A DNA stretch of 64,000 nucleotides from Triplophysa rosa (lineage: Eukaryota > Chordata > Actinopteri > Cypriniformes > Nemacheilidae), in contig NW_026634130.1 of assembly GCF_024868665.1 (NCBI RefSeq), forward strand, positions 45,332 to 109,331, read 5' to 3'. Below are positions 1 to 9,872 of the stretch, one piece after another (the stretch's first letter is position 1; each line of letters opens with the position of its first letter). A model generated the notes under the pieces. The model did not search any database and was not told where the DNA came from. It saw only the letters and a list, made by a program, of their open reading frames with translations. The translations under genes and the position numbers were made by a program.

Positions 1-179
1 ACCATCACTGACTGTGGAAACTTTACACTGGACCTCAAGCAACGTGGATTCTGTGCCTCTCCTCTCTTCCTCCAGACTCTGGGACCCTGATTTCCAAAGG
101 AAATGCAAAATTTACTTTCATCAGAGAACATAACTTTGGACCACTCAGCAGCAGTCCAGTCCTTTTTGTCTTTAGCCCA

Positions 180-820
180 GGCGAGACGCTTCTGATGCTT
201 CCTGCTGATGACCAACTTTATGGAGATGCAGATTTCATTTTCCAACAGGACTTGGCACCTGCACACAGTGCCAAAGCTACCAGTACCTGGTTTAAGGACC
301 ATGGTATCCCTGTTCTTAATTGGCCAGCAAACTCGCCTGACCTTAACCCCATAGAAAATCTATGGGGTATTGTGAAGAGGAAGATGCGATATGCCAGACC
401 CAACAATGCAGAAGAGCTGAAGGCCACTATCAGAGCAACCTGGGCTCTCATAACACCTGAGCAGTGCCACAGACTGATCCACTCCATGCCACGCCGCATT
501 GCTGCAGTAATTCAGGCAAAAGGAGCCCCAACTAAGTATTGAGTGCTGTACATGCTCATACTTTTCATGTTAATATTTTTCAGTTGGCCAAGATTTCTAA
601 AAATCCTTTCTTTGTATTGGTCTTAAGTAATATTCTAATTTTCTGAGATACTGAATTTGGGATTTTCATTAGTTGTCAGTTATAATCATCAAATTAAAAG
701 AAATATATCAGTCTGTGTGTAATGAATGAATATAATATACAAGTTTCACTTTTTGAATGGAATTAGTGAAATAAATCAACTTTTTGATGATATTCTAATT
801 ATATGACCAGCACCTGTATA
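180..820 (+). mobile_element. Tc1/mariner-like transposon, 3' fragment
   Basis: The stretch holds the C-terminal third of a Tc1-like transposase followed by an AT-rich 3' end that finishes near gaccagcacctgta, a terminal motif I associate with fish Tc1-like elements. The 5' inverted repeat and the N-terminal DNA-binding half are absent. The sequence at 1-180 does not read as transposase and looks like a different dispersed repeat joined to the element, so the copy is truncated or chimeric. Confidence 0.8.
195..542 (+). pseudogene. Tc1-like transposase, C-terminal catalytic fragment
   Basis: This 115-codon frame is the end of a DDE/D transposase that cuts and pastes Tc1 elements in the nucleus. 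It shows the second catalytic Asp in FQQD (residue 19) and the Glu in NPIENLW (residue 54). These are separated by 34 residues, the D34E spacing of the Tc1 family. The tail ends in a conserved-looking GAPTKY. The first catalytic Asp and the paired/HTH domains are missing because the element is 5' truncated. The apparent start codon is internal to the family protein, so this is a relic and not a gene. Confidence 0.88.
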
Positions 821-850
821 TGTTTTTATTATACGGGCTTAAGGCTATTT

Positions 851-1290
851 TTTATTTAGGTTCAGTGCCTCATATGCTCACGACACTTGGTGTTTGGAAA
901 TAACACCTCATCTATGATGTGGCAACTTCGTGCTAAGCATGGGGATGCAGTTACTCTGCTGCTGAGCACCTCTGTTGAAACCCACCCTCCTGAACCTTCT
1001 GGTATTGTAATCAGTCAAAACAAACTCTTAATGTTTGCACACATGTACATATTGTAGCAGTTGTATTAAAGTACAATAAAATATGTTATGTAACCTATTT
1101 TTTTAATCAGTTTCCGGGAAGCAACAGCTGGATGAGGCCTTGCTGAACCTTATTATTATGGATGCATAGCCACTGTCTGTGGTGGAAAATGAAGGCTTTA
1201 ATGCCTTTCTCCACCTCCTGGATCCCATGTAGACAATACCAGGAAGGAAGTCACGTCCTTCTCTCCATTGAGCACACACACCCGTCATAC
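851..1290 (+). pseudogene. Decayed hAT transposase fragments with BED-type zinc finger
   Basis: From about 863 the + frame reads a BED-like finger: C-x2-C in QCLIC followed by MMWQLRAKH, the His/His half of the finger. It is preceded by a possible acceptor (tttatttag, 851-859). A second block from 1111, after a ttttttaatcag acceptor-like site, reads LDEALLNLIIMDA, a stop, then PLSVVENEGFNAF and LLDP. That is the typical ZBED/hAT segment upstream of the catalytic domain. In-frame stops show decay. It could derive from a domesticated ZBED-like gene or from a plain hAT element. Confidence 0.6.
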
Positions 1291-1695
1291 ACAGGTGTGT
1301 AAAGTACTTGAGTAATTACACTTGATTTTCTGTATTATTTTTCATCTGTACTTTACTCTAGTACCATTTTAACTGAAAACATTTTTAAAGAAAAATTGTA
1401 CATTTACTCCCTACAATTTCATTCACGCATGAAAATCATTTTTGCAGGTCATTTTCTTACATTGCTCCTAACAAACCAAACATGTTGTGCTTATGCCATT
1501 TATTCCGCCAATGAGATTTGTTTAAACATACAATGTTTTGAACCAAACATGTTAATTGTTCCTTGGGAATTGATGACACGCCTCATCAATTACCACACGC
1601 AGCACCTTGATGAATGCAGTGTAGGAGGGTGTGAATTATGGTAAAGGTTTCGTAAGATTTGAAACACAAAGAATTTAGTCAGATCCAACAAGCCA
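1291..1695. other. Non-coding, unclassified AT-rich stretch
   Basis: No supportable gene. It contains an agtacttgagtaattacactt-like motif related to the stretch at about 12515-12680, probably a dispersed repeat. At 1655-1690 there is a diverged duplicate of the gaaacaccaaggatttagtgagagcc motif found again at about 1715-1740. Confidence 0.4.
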
Positions 1696-3598
1696 GACCC
1701 ACGGGTCAGACTCGAAACACCAAGGATTTAGTGAGAGCCAAATCGTGTACATGAAGTCGGGCGCGGTAAGCACCCTAGCTCACTACACATTGCGACACTG
1801 ATAACTTATTTTTCTGTGATGTGACAACTGTTTCTTATAAACAACAGACAGAAGCTGTCAGGCCCCGGGTCTGATTCCCTGCCTGTTTTGTTTATTCTTT
1901 TATGTATGGTCTGTGTCGAGCACATGGTAGAGTTACCACTCACCATGCGCTCGGTCTGTGTATGCCCCGTCCCCTTGTTTCCCCACTTTCTCCTCTCGCA
2001 CCGGTTTCTCCTTCTCCTCATCACAGCTCACCTGCTCTCACTCTACTGCTAATTATCTCCCTACTTAAACCTCCTCTGTTCTGCCATATTTCGTCAGATC
2101 GTTAGATTGTCTAGCATCCTCTTGTCTTGAGATTATAACTCTAGTCTTGGATTTATACTCGTATCTTGGATTTATACTCTTGTCCTGGAAACCTCTTGTC
2201 TAGACTGTCTTTGGGGATTACTGACTATCCAGTTTGCACATTTACCTTGTCCAGGCTCCAGCGCTGTTAGTATCCTGCACGGTGCTTCTATGTCCCCACA
2301 GCTGCCCGGACGATCTCACCTCCGTGGCTCATTTCGAGTGGGGAGTCTCGCCAGATCTCTGCTTCCACTTCCAGCGACGAGCTACTGGGGAATCCGCTGA
2401 CCTTCATCTGCCTTTCACCCGTGTCCGCGGATTCTCTTCCATCTTGTTAGATTGTGCTAGTGGTTGATCGGGGAGTTATTTCACTCTCTCGCTCTGGTGG
2501 TATTTCTCACGCCGCCTTCAGAAACTCTCCCTCACGGGCATTCGAGAGGCAGGACGATCTTTTGCCCATCGGACTCTTACTCTTGTGGATTACTCACACC
2601 GTCTTCTGAATCTCTCCCTCTCTGGCATTTTGAGAGACTAGACAACCATTTGCCCCGACGGACGCTTACACTCGGGGATTATTCACACCGTCCTCTGTAT
2701 CTCTCTATCATGGACGCTTGGGAGACAGGACAATATTTTTCCAAGTGGATTTTCACTCTTGGGGATTATTGTTGTATACGAACTGAGATCATCCTCTCAC
2801 CTCTCACCTTGCGAGTCTGAAATCCTTGAGATCGCTATACCTTGTTTTCGCGGCCGAGCGCTCGAGCCTCCATATTAAGACTATCAGGTTATGTGCTGTG
2901 TGTGAGACTGCTTGTATCATTGTCGTTTATGTCTGACTCTTGACTCTGTGATCCTCAATTGAACTTATTAAAAAGAAATCTATCTCCCGCATCTGTCTCC
3001 AGTGTCAGTCGTAACAAGAAGCGACATCTCTGACCTTAGTTTTTAAATATTTTTTAAAGTACATCATGAAAAACACTTCATTTATGTTGTTACATATCAG
3101 TGCATAAATTTAATATTAATATTACATTTAAATGTTAAGCACATTGTGTTCACTGCAATACATAAAATAAGCATTCTACTGTGCTTCATTTAGTTTAAGT
3201 TCGATCGTACGATTTTGGTTAGACGGCTTCAAAAATTGTGGCTTGATTTCCGGTAAGGGAACATATGCTGCGTCCCAATTCGCCTACTTACACTATGCCC
3301 TTAAAGTATGTACTGTTTTTGTTATGGAAAAGTATGTCCATTTTAGTGCGCAGCAAAACAAGATGCACGCACTGAGACTAACGTGAAACGGAAGTGGCTT
3401 CTGTTCCCTAGACGACACTGTGATTGTTAACAGTCACAATAATCAAAATACAGCCATTCTTTGCATTTAAGTATGTATTTATTCATCATTTCATTTGTAA
3501 TGTTTACTGTATACTTACATTTATTAATTCAGTGAAGCTTCACTTATTTATTTAATTAATGCAGTGTAGCGTCACTAAACTCGCGGTGAGTTTAATTA
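1696..3598 (+). repeat. Dispersed repeat, filled copy (partner inverted at 18610-19213)
   Basis: Both flanks of the LTR at 1856-3016 match, in reverse complement, the continuous block 18610-19213. Outside the LTR this copy also carries about 120 bp (roughly 3204-3323, beginning aagttcgatcg and including tgcgtcccaattcgcc) that the partner lacks. No coding frame is evident. It is probably an old DNA transposon or satellite-like unit. Confidence 0.75.
1856..3016 (+). mobile_element. Solo LTR, family 1, copy 1
   Basis: The block begins TGTCAGGCCCCGGG and ends GTCGTAACA (TG...CA). It is flanked by a perfect 6-bp target duplication agaagc (1850-1855 and 3017-3022). The paralogous locus near 19054-19059 carries a single copy of that hexamer with no LTR, which directly supports insertion. 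It shares its start, end and general plan with the LTR at 21907-23085. The 3' half holds imperfect tandem units of roughly 115 bp (about 2510-2810), and attaaa near the end may be the polyadenylation signal. No internal retroelement remains, so it is a solo LTR. Confidence 0.9.
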
Positions 3599-4972
3599 TT
3601 AATTTTATTTAATAAGTTTATTATTAATTTTTGTTGTCAAACTGCTTCAGAATACCTGACTTGTAATTTTCAGGTGATCCTGAAGAGCTTGATTAGCTGG
3701 TTAGGGTGTGTTTGATTAGGGCTGGAGTTAAACCAGGGGTGCATTCCAGTCCAAATTGTTACACAGTGTCTATAAATCAACATTATTTCTGCAATTCTTC
3801 TAATACATTTTATAAGATTTTCTAAAACTGCAGAACACATTTACCTGAAGAGAACACTGTTTTTCAGTTGATTTGTCATGTATCTATAAAACCATGAGCA
3901 ATTTCCAATACCATTTTTAATTTCTTATTACACTCTGAAAAATCAAGATGCTTTACGATGCCATAGAATAACTTTTTTTTGTCTAAACGGTTTTGTAACT
4001 AGGAACCATTAACATCTGAAGAACCTTTCTGTTTTACAAAAGATTATTTGTGGCGAAAAAAAGGTTCTTCAGATTATCAAAAGGTAAGAAAGAGATGGTT
4101 CTTAAAGAACCTCTGACTGAATGGTTCTTTGTGGAACCAGAAATTATTATATCACATTCAATCACATAGAACAGTGGTTGGGAATATGGCTCTCGAGCGA
4201 CAAGTTGCTCTTTTTTTAAAAATCATGTGGCTCGCCAGGTAGCTTACCTTTTACCAACATTTGATCGTTAAAAAAAACATCATTATACACATATGAATAT
4301 TTCAGGTTGTCCTGGGCAATGCACGCATGCAGTGCTATGCGCAAGCGTCACGACACTAATCAACGGCAAACAACGTTTCTATGGAAATCTCGTCTCGCGT
4401 CCACTGCCCATAGAGCGCGAGCAGTTGAGAAGAGCGAGCGTCATGCTTTTATTGAAAGTTACCCAACAAACATTTGGACGTTTAATGACCGTTGAAAAGA
4501 CGTCAGTCCGACACATCCCGTCACGGTTGAAAAATAGTTCGAAAATGAAAGTTGAACGGACGTCTTTGACGTAACTTGGCCGTCATTTCCATGTCTTTTC
4601 TACTCGTCCGTAGACGTCCAACTTTTCCTCTTCTGGACGTGTATTAGATATGTTGCTGCTTAATTTAAGCGTTTATATAAGCCTGCGTTTGACATAACCA
4701 CACACCCATTGTGTAACATCGTGTAACGTAAAATGTCGTAAGGTTTACGTTCCTTAAACTGACATAGTTTCTAAAAAAGTTGAAAATCGGTCCAGTCTGA
4801 CCTGAAAGTCTATACAACGTTTTAATCACATGTACATCACAATCAATAACACATTATTTGTGGACTTAGGCAAAAAGAAGTGTTTTAATTTATCACAGCA
4901 TATTTTATAGTGAACATCACATTTTTTTATTGTCTTCCATTTGTTAATCAGCTACTATTCAAACAAGAAAAC
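3599..4972. other. Non-coding repeat mosaic
   Basis: No gene is supportable. It includes a short hairpin-like unit at about 4013-4074 (arms around gaagaacctttc and aaaggttcttc) with a further ggttctt/aagaacc cluster to 4139. A hAT-like terminal motif cagtggttgggaa lies near 4173. The short frames at 4293-4574 have no recognisable similarity. Confidence 0.45.
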
Positions 4973-5186
4973 TGTGGCGAACCACAAGTAATACGAGAGG
5001 AGACATTCACCAAGGTACTGTACCTTTAAGGGAGGGAGGAGTTAGTTGAGGAGTGTAGTTCCAATTTGTGATGTGTGTGCTGTTTTTTTGACTTCACTCA
5101 CTGTTCAGTGTGAGATATATTAATGTGGAGAGTAAGCGGACCTGACACATCTTCGTTTCTTGTCTCCTCGTTTATTGCACTCCACA
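4973..5186 (+). mobile_element. Candidate 5' LTR of a Ty3/gypsy-type element
   Basis: The block starts TGTGGCGAAC and ends CTCCACA, giving matching TGTGG/CCACA termini. It is followed at once by agTGGTGACCCTGACGC, which has the position and TGG start of a primer-binding site. A gag-like frame begins downstream. No matching 3' LTR was found in the window and the downstream sequence is gapped, so the element is incomplete. Confidence 0.6.
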
Positions 5187-5565
5187 AGTGGTGACCCTGA
5201 CGCGAGTTGGATACGACTGAATTATGTCCACGATGGTAATGAAAATGCTGCTGCTAGCGGCGCGGCTAATGTCGGTGCTACCTGCGCCACCACCGTCAAA
5301 TTACCGGACTTCTGGCAGCACAACCCACGGCCGTGGTTTCAACACATCGAGGCCCAGTTCCAGCTGAGAGGAATAACACAGGACATGACAAAATATTTCC
5401 ACGTGGTAGCAGCCTTAGATGCCTCGATGACAGCCAGGGCTATGGCGCTGTTAGAGGCTCCTCCGGTTGACAGCAAATACGACGCACTCAAAACATTCCT
5501 GTTGAAGCTCTTTGAACTGTCGGAGCTGGAGAAAGCAGACCGCCTGCTGTCTCTGAACGGCCTTG
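5160..5565 (+). pseudogene. Ty3/gypsy-type gag, N-terminal part, cut by gap
   Basis: The frame reads a retrotransposon Gag start with VKLPDFWQHNPRPWFQHIEA followed by a helical capsid-like region. This is the KLP-F/W-P-WF pattern of gag proteins in several animal gypsy lineages (DUF7041-like). It would build the cytoplasmic nucleocapsid particle. No in-frame ATG lies between the LTR and the conserved block, so the start is either displaced by a frameshift or missing. The frame runs into 313 Ns. After the gap only about 60 bases (about 5879-5945) plausibly continue the element before a different sequence begins. Confidence 0.65.
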
Positions 5566-5878
5566 NNNNNNNNNNNNNNNNNNNNNNNNNNNNNNNNNNN
5601 NNNNNNNNNNNNNNNNNNNNNNNNNNNNNNNNNNNNNNNNNNNNNNNNNNNNNNNNNNNNNNNNNNNNNNNNNNNNNNNNNNNNNNNNNNNNNNNNNNNN
5701 NNNNNNNNNNNNNNNNNNNNNNNNNNNNNNNNNNNNNNNNNNNNNNNNNNNNNNNNNNNNNNNNNNNNNNNNNNNNNNNNNNNNNNNNNNNNNNNNNNNN
5801 NNNNNNNNNNNNNNNNNNNNNNNNNNNNNNNNNNNNNNNNNNNNNNNNNNNNNNNNNNNNNNNNNNNNNNNNNNNNNN
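5566..5878. other. Assembly gap (313 N)
   Basis: Run of undetermined bases inside the gag-like element. Frames reported across it are not meaningful. Confidence 1.
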
Positions 5879-6038
5879 AAAAACCCTGTTGGTAAAAGCA
5901 AAGATTTGAATTCTGCCTTTAATGTCATCACTCAACGGCAAAGCCCGCCCAGCAGTGGTGACGATCTGCCCTATTTGCTTAGACACAGCCCCATGTGGGA
6001 AGTACAACAGTCGCCATTGTTAGATCGTCACTGGAGCT

Positions 6039-6460
6039 ACACAATGTCTGCGCCACGGAGGCACTACAGTTGTTTTGTATTAGGATGTACCGACCAGCAT
6101 AACTGTCTTCATAGACTCCCGTAAGCTGAGTTATAGAGAACAGCATGGTTAAATTTCATTTATGAAGGCAATGTCCCGCTGAGAATCGGTAAAGTATTTC
6201 ACGTTTCCGCCAATTATTTCATGCCGGACTGCTTCACAAATGAGGGCCAGTACAACGCTGGACTTTCAACGAGGTTGCTACTGAAACTGGGAGCAACACC
6301 AACACTTCGTGCCCAGTCCTCATATCCAGCAGAAGCAGTATCACACCTCATATTGTTGCTGATTAGTCTTTCAAAATTGCTACTCTTAATGGGCTTGTTA
6401 TCGCGCTATATTGGTAATGTTGCTAACAATAGAACTACAGCGTCTAACTGTATTTATTGA
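6039..6460 (+). pseudogene. THAP-like zinc-finger fragment (decayed)
   Basis: Two nearby + frames read as parts of one THAP-like module. The first is MSAPRRHYSCFVLGC followed by TDQHNCLHRLP at 6042-6124. The second includes NYFMPDCFTNEGQYNAG and LLLKLGATPTLR at about 6150-6330. The expected Cys/His pair before the second block appears altered (FHVSANYF where C-x2-H would be expected), and a stop separates the blocks. THAP fingers occur in P-element-like transposases and in cellular DNA-binding proteins, so the source is uncertain. Confidence 0.45.
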
Positions 6461-7198
6461 CGCTGCCCTCACATGCTGTCGGGCTTATCGTAAACAATAC
6501 GTAAAGTAAGTGTGACAGTACATGATAGAACAACGTTGAAAGCGTAGTATAACTGTAGTGACGCTAAACTATACCTGCTCAACCTCCATGCAGCATTTAT
6601 TCTCTGGCTCTGTAGTGATTTTACTGCAATTCCCACACGAGCACCTGCACAGCGATTTATACATTATAATGACGGACCGTGCTAATGCTTATCGATCACT
6701 TGAAGAACGTTAATTTCACAATAACTGCAAAATTACAACTAACCATTCGGAAACGTCCGGTTCAATTCTTAAGGTTGTCACTTCTTCTTGTCTCTCCATC
6801 AGTGTCAGACTCCGGTTCGTACATATAGGGCTGAACACCACTAACAATTACTGACATTTTGATGTTTTGATGTGGCCGGTAAGCATCAGCACGAGTTCCT
6901 GAAACTCCGCCCTCCTCTGGAGCGGGGGCTGGGACGAAAAGCTCATTAACATTTAAAGAGATATAAGCAAAGCCGGTGCGTTTTTACACACACTCAAAAA
7001 CGGGCAACTTCAACATTATATAATAAATGATCCGCTGGGTATTTTGAGCTAAAACTTCACATACACACTCTGGGGACACCAGAGACTTATTCCACATCCA
7101 GTAAAACCATTCGAACAACCTCTCCTTAAATGTACAACATTACTGAATTGCAAATAGTAACGTTATCTGCCACTATTTATAAATACCAATAGCATATA
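6461..7198. other. Non-coding stretch
   Basis: No gene recognised. The part around 6890-7130 looks to me like a fish dispersed repeat, from general recall only and not classified. Confidence 0.4.
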
Positions 7199-7467
7199 CC
7201 CAGATAGCACAGGTACATCTGTAATATGTCTGCTAAAGATCTGGAGACCTGGAAAACATCTGCTGTGTAAAAACATCTGCTAAACATCTTAGCAAGAGCT
7301 GTTGTACATCCATTCTAAATCATACACATTTTACAGGCATTTTCTAGAGGTCTATATGACATCTGACAGCAGACGTCTCAGATGAGCAAACAGCATCTGC
7401 CAGATGTCTTGCAGATGAAAATGTAGACATCAAATAGATGTCTGCCCGATGTACGTGTGCTATCAGG
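7199..7467. mobile_element. Short TIR element (MITE-like), copy 1
   Basis: The ends are ccagatagcacaggtacatc and, reverse complemented, cctgatagcacacgtacatc, an inverted repeat of about 20 bp with three mismatches. The interior is rich in acatctg/cagatgt motifs and has no coding frame. A related element lies inverted at 33497-33692. Confidence 0.7.
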
Positions 7468-8037
7468 GTAACTATAATTTCCACTTAATCCAAAGAAAAT
7501 ACAGCTATTTTTGGTAAGTGTAAATACTATATCGCTAAGAAATGCTGCTACTTTCACTTTGTGTAAACAGAACCTACTGCTATTTAAACTTAGTGCAAAT
7601 AGCCGCAGCCTTATTTTCAAGAGGGTTCAAAACAGCATTTCTGACACTTTATTTTCCAGTTTATTTTTCCAGTTTATTTTTATTTAGATAACAAGAGAGG
7701 AGGAAGTTATTGAGAATGAAGAGGAGTTAATTCGGTATGAAATCAAAATAATCGCGGTGAGCTGCTATTCTTGCACTTTTGTATATTTCAGAAGAACGTA
7801 AAAGCTTTTCATGGGACATCTCTGCTTATGTTTCAGTCAGAATAAAAAAATTTTATGGAATAATGTAAACAGGATAATGTTAGTCTTTAATCTAACGAAT
7901 AAATTTCCACCAGTATAAATGTAGGCATAATCATGTAGATTTCTGTTTTTCAGAAATTTAAGGGTTTTAAAAATGCAAAGGGAATTCAGTATGTGTAAAC
8001 ATATCAAGATGAAGTTTGATTTGTCAGGTATGGTGAC
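7468..8037. other. Non-coding AT-rich stretch
   Basis: No recognisable gene; the minus frames at 7378-7620 and 7837-8052 lack recognisable similarity. Confidence 0.5.
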
Positions 8038-8343
8038 TGTAACAAAGCTCAAAAAAACGGGAAGGAAAGAGGCGGGAACCGGCGAACATTTAAGAATAAA
8101 CTTAAATCAAAAATAAACAAACAATAATACGGAAGTAAAAGGCCACACAAACATAAACACAAAACTTAACATTTACGGGCCCGGTCCTCTCTCGTCGGCA
8201 GTCCCGTCACTCGTCCTCTTATGCTCCCGAGCTCCCCCATGAGGCATGCGGGACCGGTGCGTCTACAGCTGATACTCATTATCACTCACGCCACCGGCCC
8301 CGCTTTCCTGCCCCACGGCTCTCGTCCCGCCTTCCTCACTACA
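8038..8343 (-). repeat. 3' LTR of the TRIM-like element
   Basis: 306 bp, matching 8926-9250 over the tcctctctcgtcggcagtcc and ctcccgagctcccccatgag blocks among others. It is shorter because it lacks the ccggcagcccctcacggacg stretch present near 9024 in the other copy. Confidence 0.85.
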
Positions 8344-8907
8344 TACCCCCATCGCCCCTCACAGGCCGGGGGTACCACCGCGCCTGTGCTTACTCCACCG
8401 CCGGGGGGCCCCCCTTGAAAGCCCCAGCACCTGGGGGTACGCACCGACGAGACGAGAGAATGGAGCCGGGAGCACCCCGAGCGACAGGGACGAGAGAGGG
8501 GAGAGAGGAAAAAAAATAGTCTGGTTCCCCGACACGCTGTCGTTCGGTCCTCAGCCAGCCGAGAGGCTCTTCCTCGCGGTGCTGTGCGGTGGTGCTGGAC
8601 ATCGGGGGGACGGCCCGCTCCTCCTCCGCTTCTTGGCGGTGGCTTCTTTGGCTGAGGGTAGCCGGCAGCGAGTTTTCCATTCCCTGCTCCTCCCCTTTTC
8701 CTCGGTGGACGGCAGCAGGCTCCGGCCCACGGCAAACGGCCCGAACTCCTCCGCTCCCTCCTCTATGGCCGCCACCCCACCTCGGCCCAGGAGCACGGCA
8801 GCGAGGTCCTCGTCCCAGCCGATTCCTCGTGGTCCAGCACCACCGCTTCTCAGCACCGCAATGCCCCTCGGCGGCGAGGGCTCTTCGACAGCATGTCCCT
8901 CCTTCCT

Positions 8908-8924
8908 TCCGGGTTTCGGCACCA
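8908..8924 (-). other. Candidate primer-binding site
   Basis: On the minus strand this reads TGGTGCCGAAACCCGG, starting one base inside the 5' LTR boundary. The position and TGG start fit annealing of a tRNA 3' CCA end; the tRNA was not identified. Confidence 0.75.
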
Positions 8925-8925
8925 A

Positions 8926-9250
8926 TGTAGCAAAGCTCAATAAAACGGAAAGGAAGAAGGCGGGAACCGGCGAACATTCAAACACTTTAATAAAAAAATA
9001 AACAAAACACCAGTAAAAACAGGCCGGCAGCCCCTCACGGACGACTGCTGGCCACACGAACTTAAACAAAACGTAACATTTCCGGGCCCGGTCCTCTCTC
9101 GTCGGCAGTCCCGTCACTCGTCCTCTTATGCTCCCGAGCTCCCCCATGAGGCATGCGGGACCGGTGTGCGTACAGCTGATACTCATTATCACTCACGCCA
9201 CCGGCCCCGCATTCCTGCCCAACGGCTCTCGTCCCGCCTTCCTCGCTACA
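8926..9250 (-). repeat. 5' LTR of the TRIM-like element
   Basis: 325-bp direct repeat of 8038-8343. On the minus strand caataaaacgg lies near the opposite end of the plus sequence and TG...CA termini are kept. Confidence 0.85.
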
Positions 9251-9470
9251 ATGATCCATACCCGAAATGTGACCTCTGCATTTAACCCATCCAGAGAGTA
9301 GTGAACACAAGTGGTGAACACACGTACACCCGGAGCAGTGGGCAGCTATCACTGCAGCGCCCGGGGAGCAAGTAGGGGTAAGGTGCCTTGCTCAAGGGCA
9401 CCTCAGTTGTTACCCGCCGGCCCTGAGGATCGAACCAGCAACCTTCTGGTCACGAGTCCGACTCTCTAAC
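9251..9470 (-). mobile_element. V-SINE-like tRNA-derived SINE
   Basis: On the minus strand the unit starts gttagagagtcggactcgtg, with a box-B-like GGTTCGATCC about 40 bases in, as in a tRNA-derived head. It is followed by the gtgcccttgagcaaggcacc core typical of the vertebrate V-SINE superfamily. The 3' tail seems to continue beyond the TRIM insertion (gtcaccatacctgac at about 8023-8037 on the minus strand), which would mean the TRIM-like element landed in the SINE tail. Confidence 0.75.
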
Positions 9471-9645
9471 CTGGAAACACTGCAATACCAGGTCGATGCG
9501 TGGAGTGGGCGGGGCGAGCCCCGCTTCCAGCTCCGCGCTTCAAAAATCCATTTAATATATGGTCCCCATATAGGGGACGTATCAGATATTAAACTGATAA
9601 TAACAGATACTACACTTGATCTTAGCCAGAAGGCCGAGAAGCGAT
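9471..9645 (-). ncRNA. U2 snRNA-like sequence (probable pseudogene), fused to SINE
   Basis: The minus strand starts ATCGCTTCTCGGCC and runs through the branch-site recognition region gtgtagtatctg, the stem II region (gtttaatatctgatacg) and an Sm-like site (ggatttttgaag). It reaches the late U2 block cactccacgcatcgacctgg. U2 pairs with the intron branch point in the spliceosome. About 175 nt are present. The expected last ~12 nt are missing and the sequence passes directly into the tRNA-like head of the SINE. Stem-loop III differs from the usual form but keeps pairing (ggggctcgcccc). No proximal snRNA promoter element is obvious upstream (9646 on), so it is probably a retrocopy. Confidence 0.8.
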
Positions 9646-9872
9646 GAGAAGATGAAGGCATGTGGCATTAAACTGGACAAGAGGTGATACATGTTTTCAG
9701 GTAAAATCAATTACACCTTTGTGTTTCACATTGAAATAAAATTTACCATGAAATCAAACCTTTTTTACTGGACAAAACTGTTTGTCATAGACCCATGAAT
9801 GAGATGTCAAATCCACGACTTATTAAGGAGAGGTGTGCTATGAATTTCCGTTAACAGTTATAACCCTTGTAT

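Larger units (their letters stand above)
8038..9250 (-). mobile_element. TRIM-like non-autonomous LTR retrotransposon
   Basis: Two near-identical direct repeats (8038-8343 and 8926-9250) bracket a GC-rich core of about 580 bp. On the minus strand each repeat starts TGTAG and ends TGTTACA or TGCTACA. The core begins with a primer-binding-site-like TGGTGCCGAAACCCGG just inside the 5' LTR and ends with a purine-rich tract (aggggcgatggggg) before the 3' LTR. These are the parts needed for reverse transcription in trans. The core holds no gag or pol motif; its long frames are the product of high GC. The flanks gtcac/atcat may be a 5-bp target duplication altered by two transitions. Confidence 0.8.

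Noticed and set aside
1396..1644. 82-codon frame
   Set aside because: No similarity, AT-rich, no gene-like context.
5339..6007. Frames with long X runs
   Set aside because: They cross the 313-base N gap and cannot be read.
8286..9192. Several overlapping long frames on both strands in the GC-rich core and LTR
   Set aside because: They overlap in multiple frames, cross LTR borders, show no domain, and follow from high GC content in a non-autonomous element.
9471..9645. Functional U2 snRNA gene
   Set aside because: The 3' end is replaced by a SINE and no snRNA promoter element is evident upstream.
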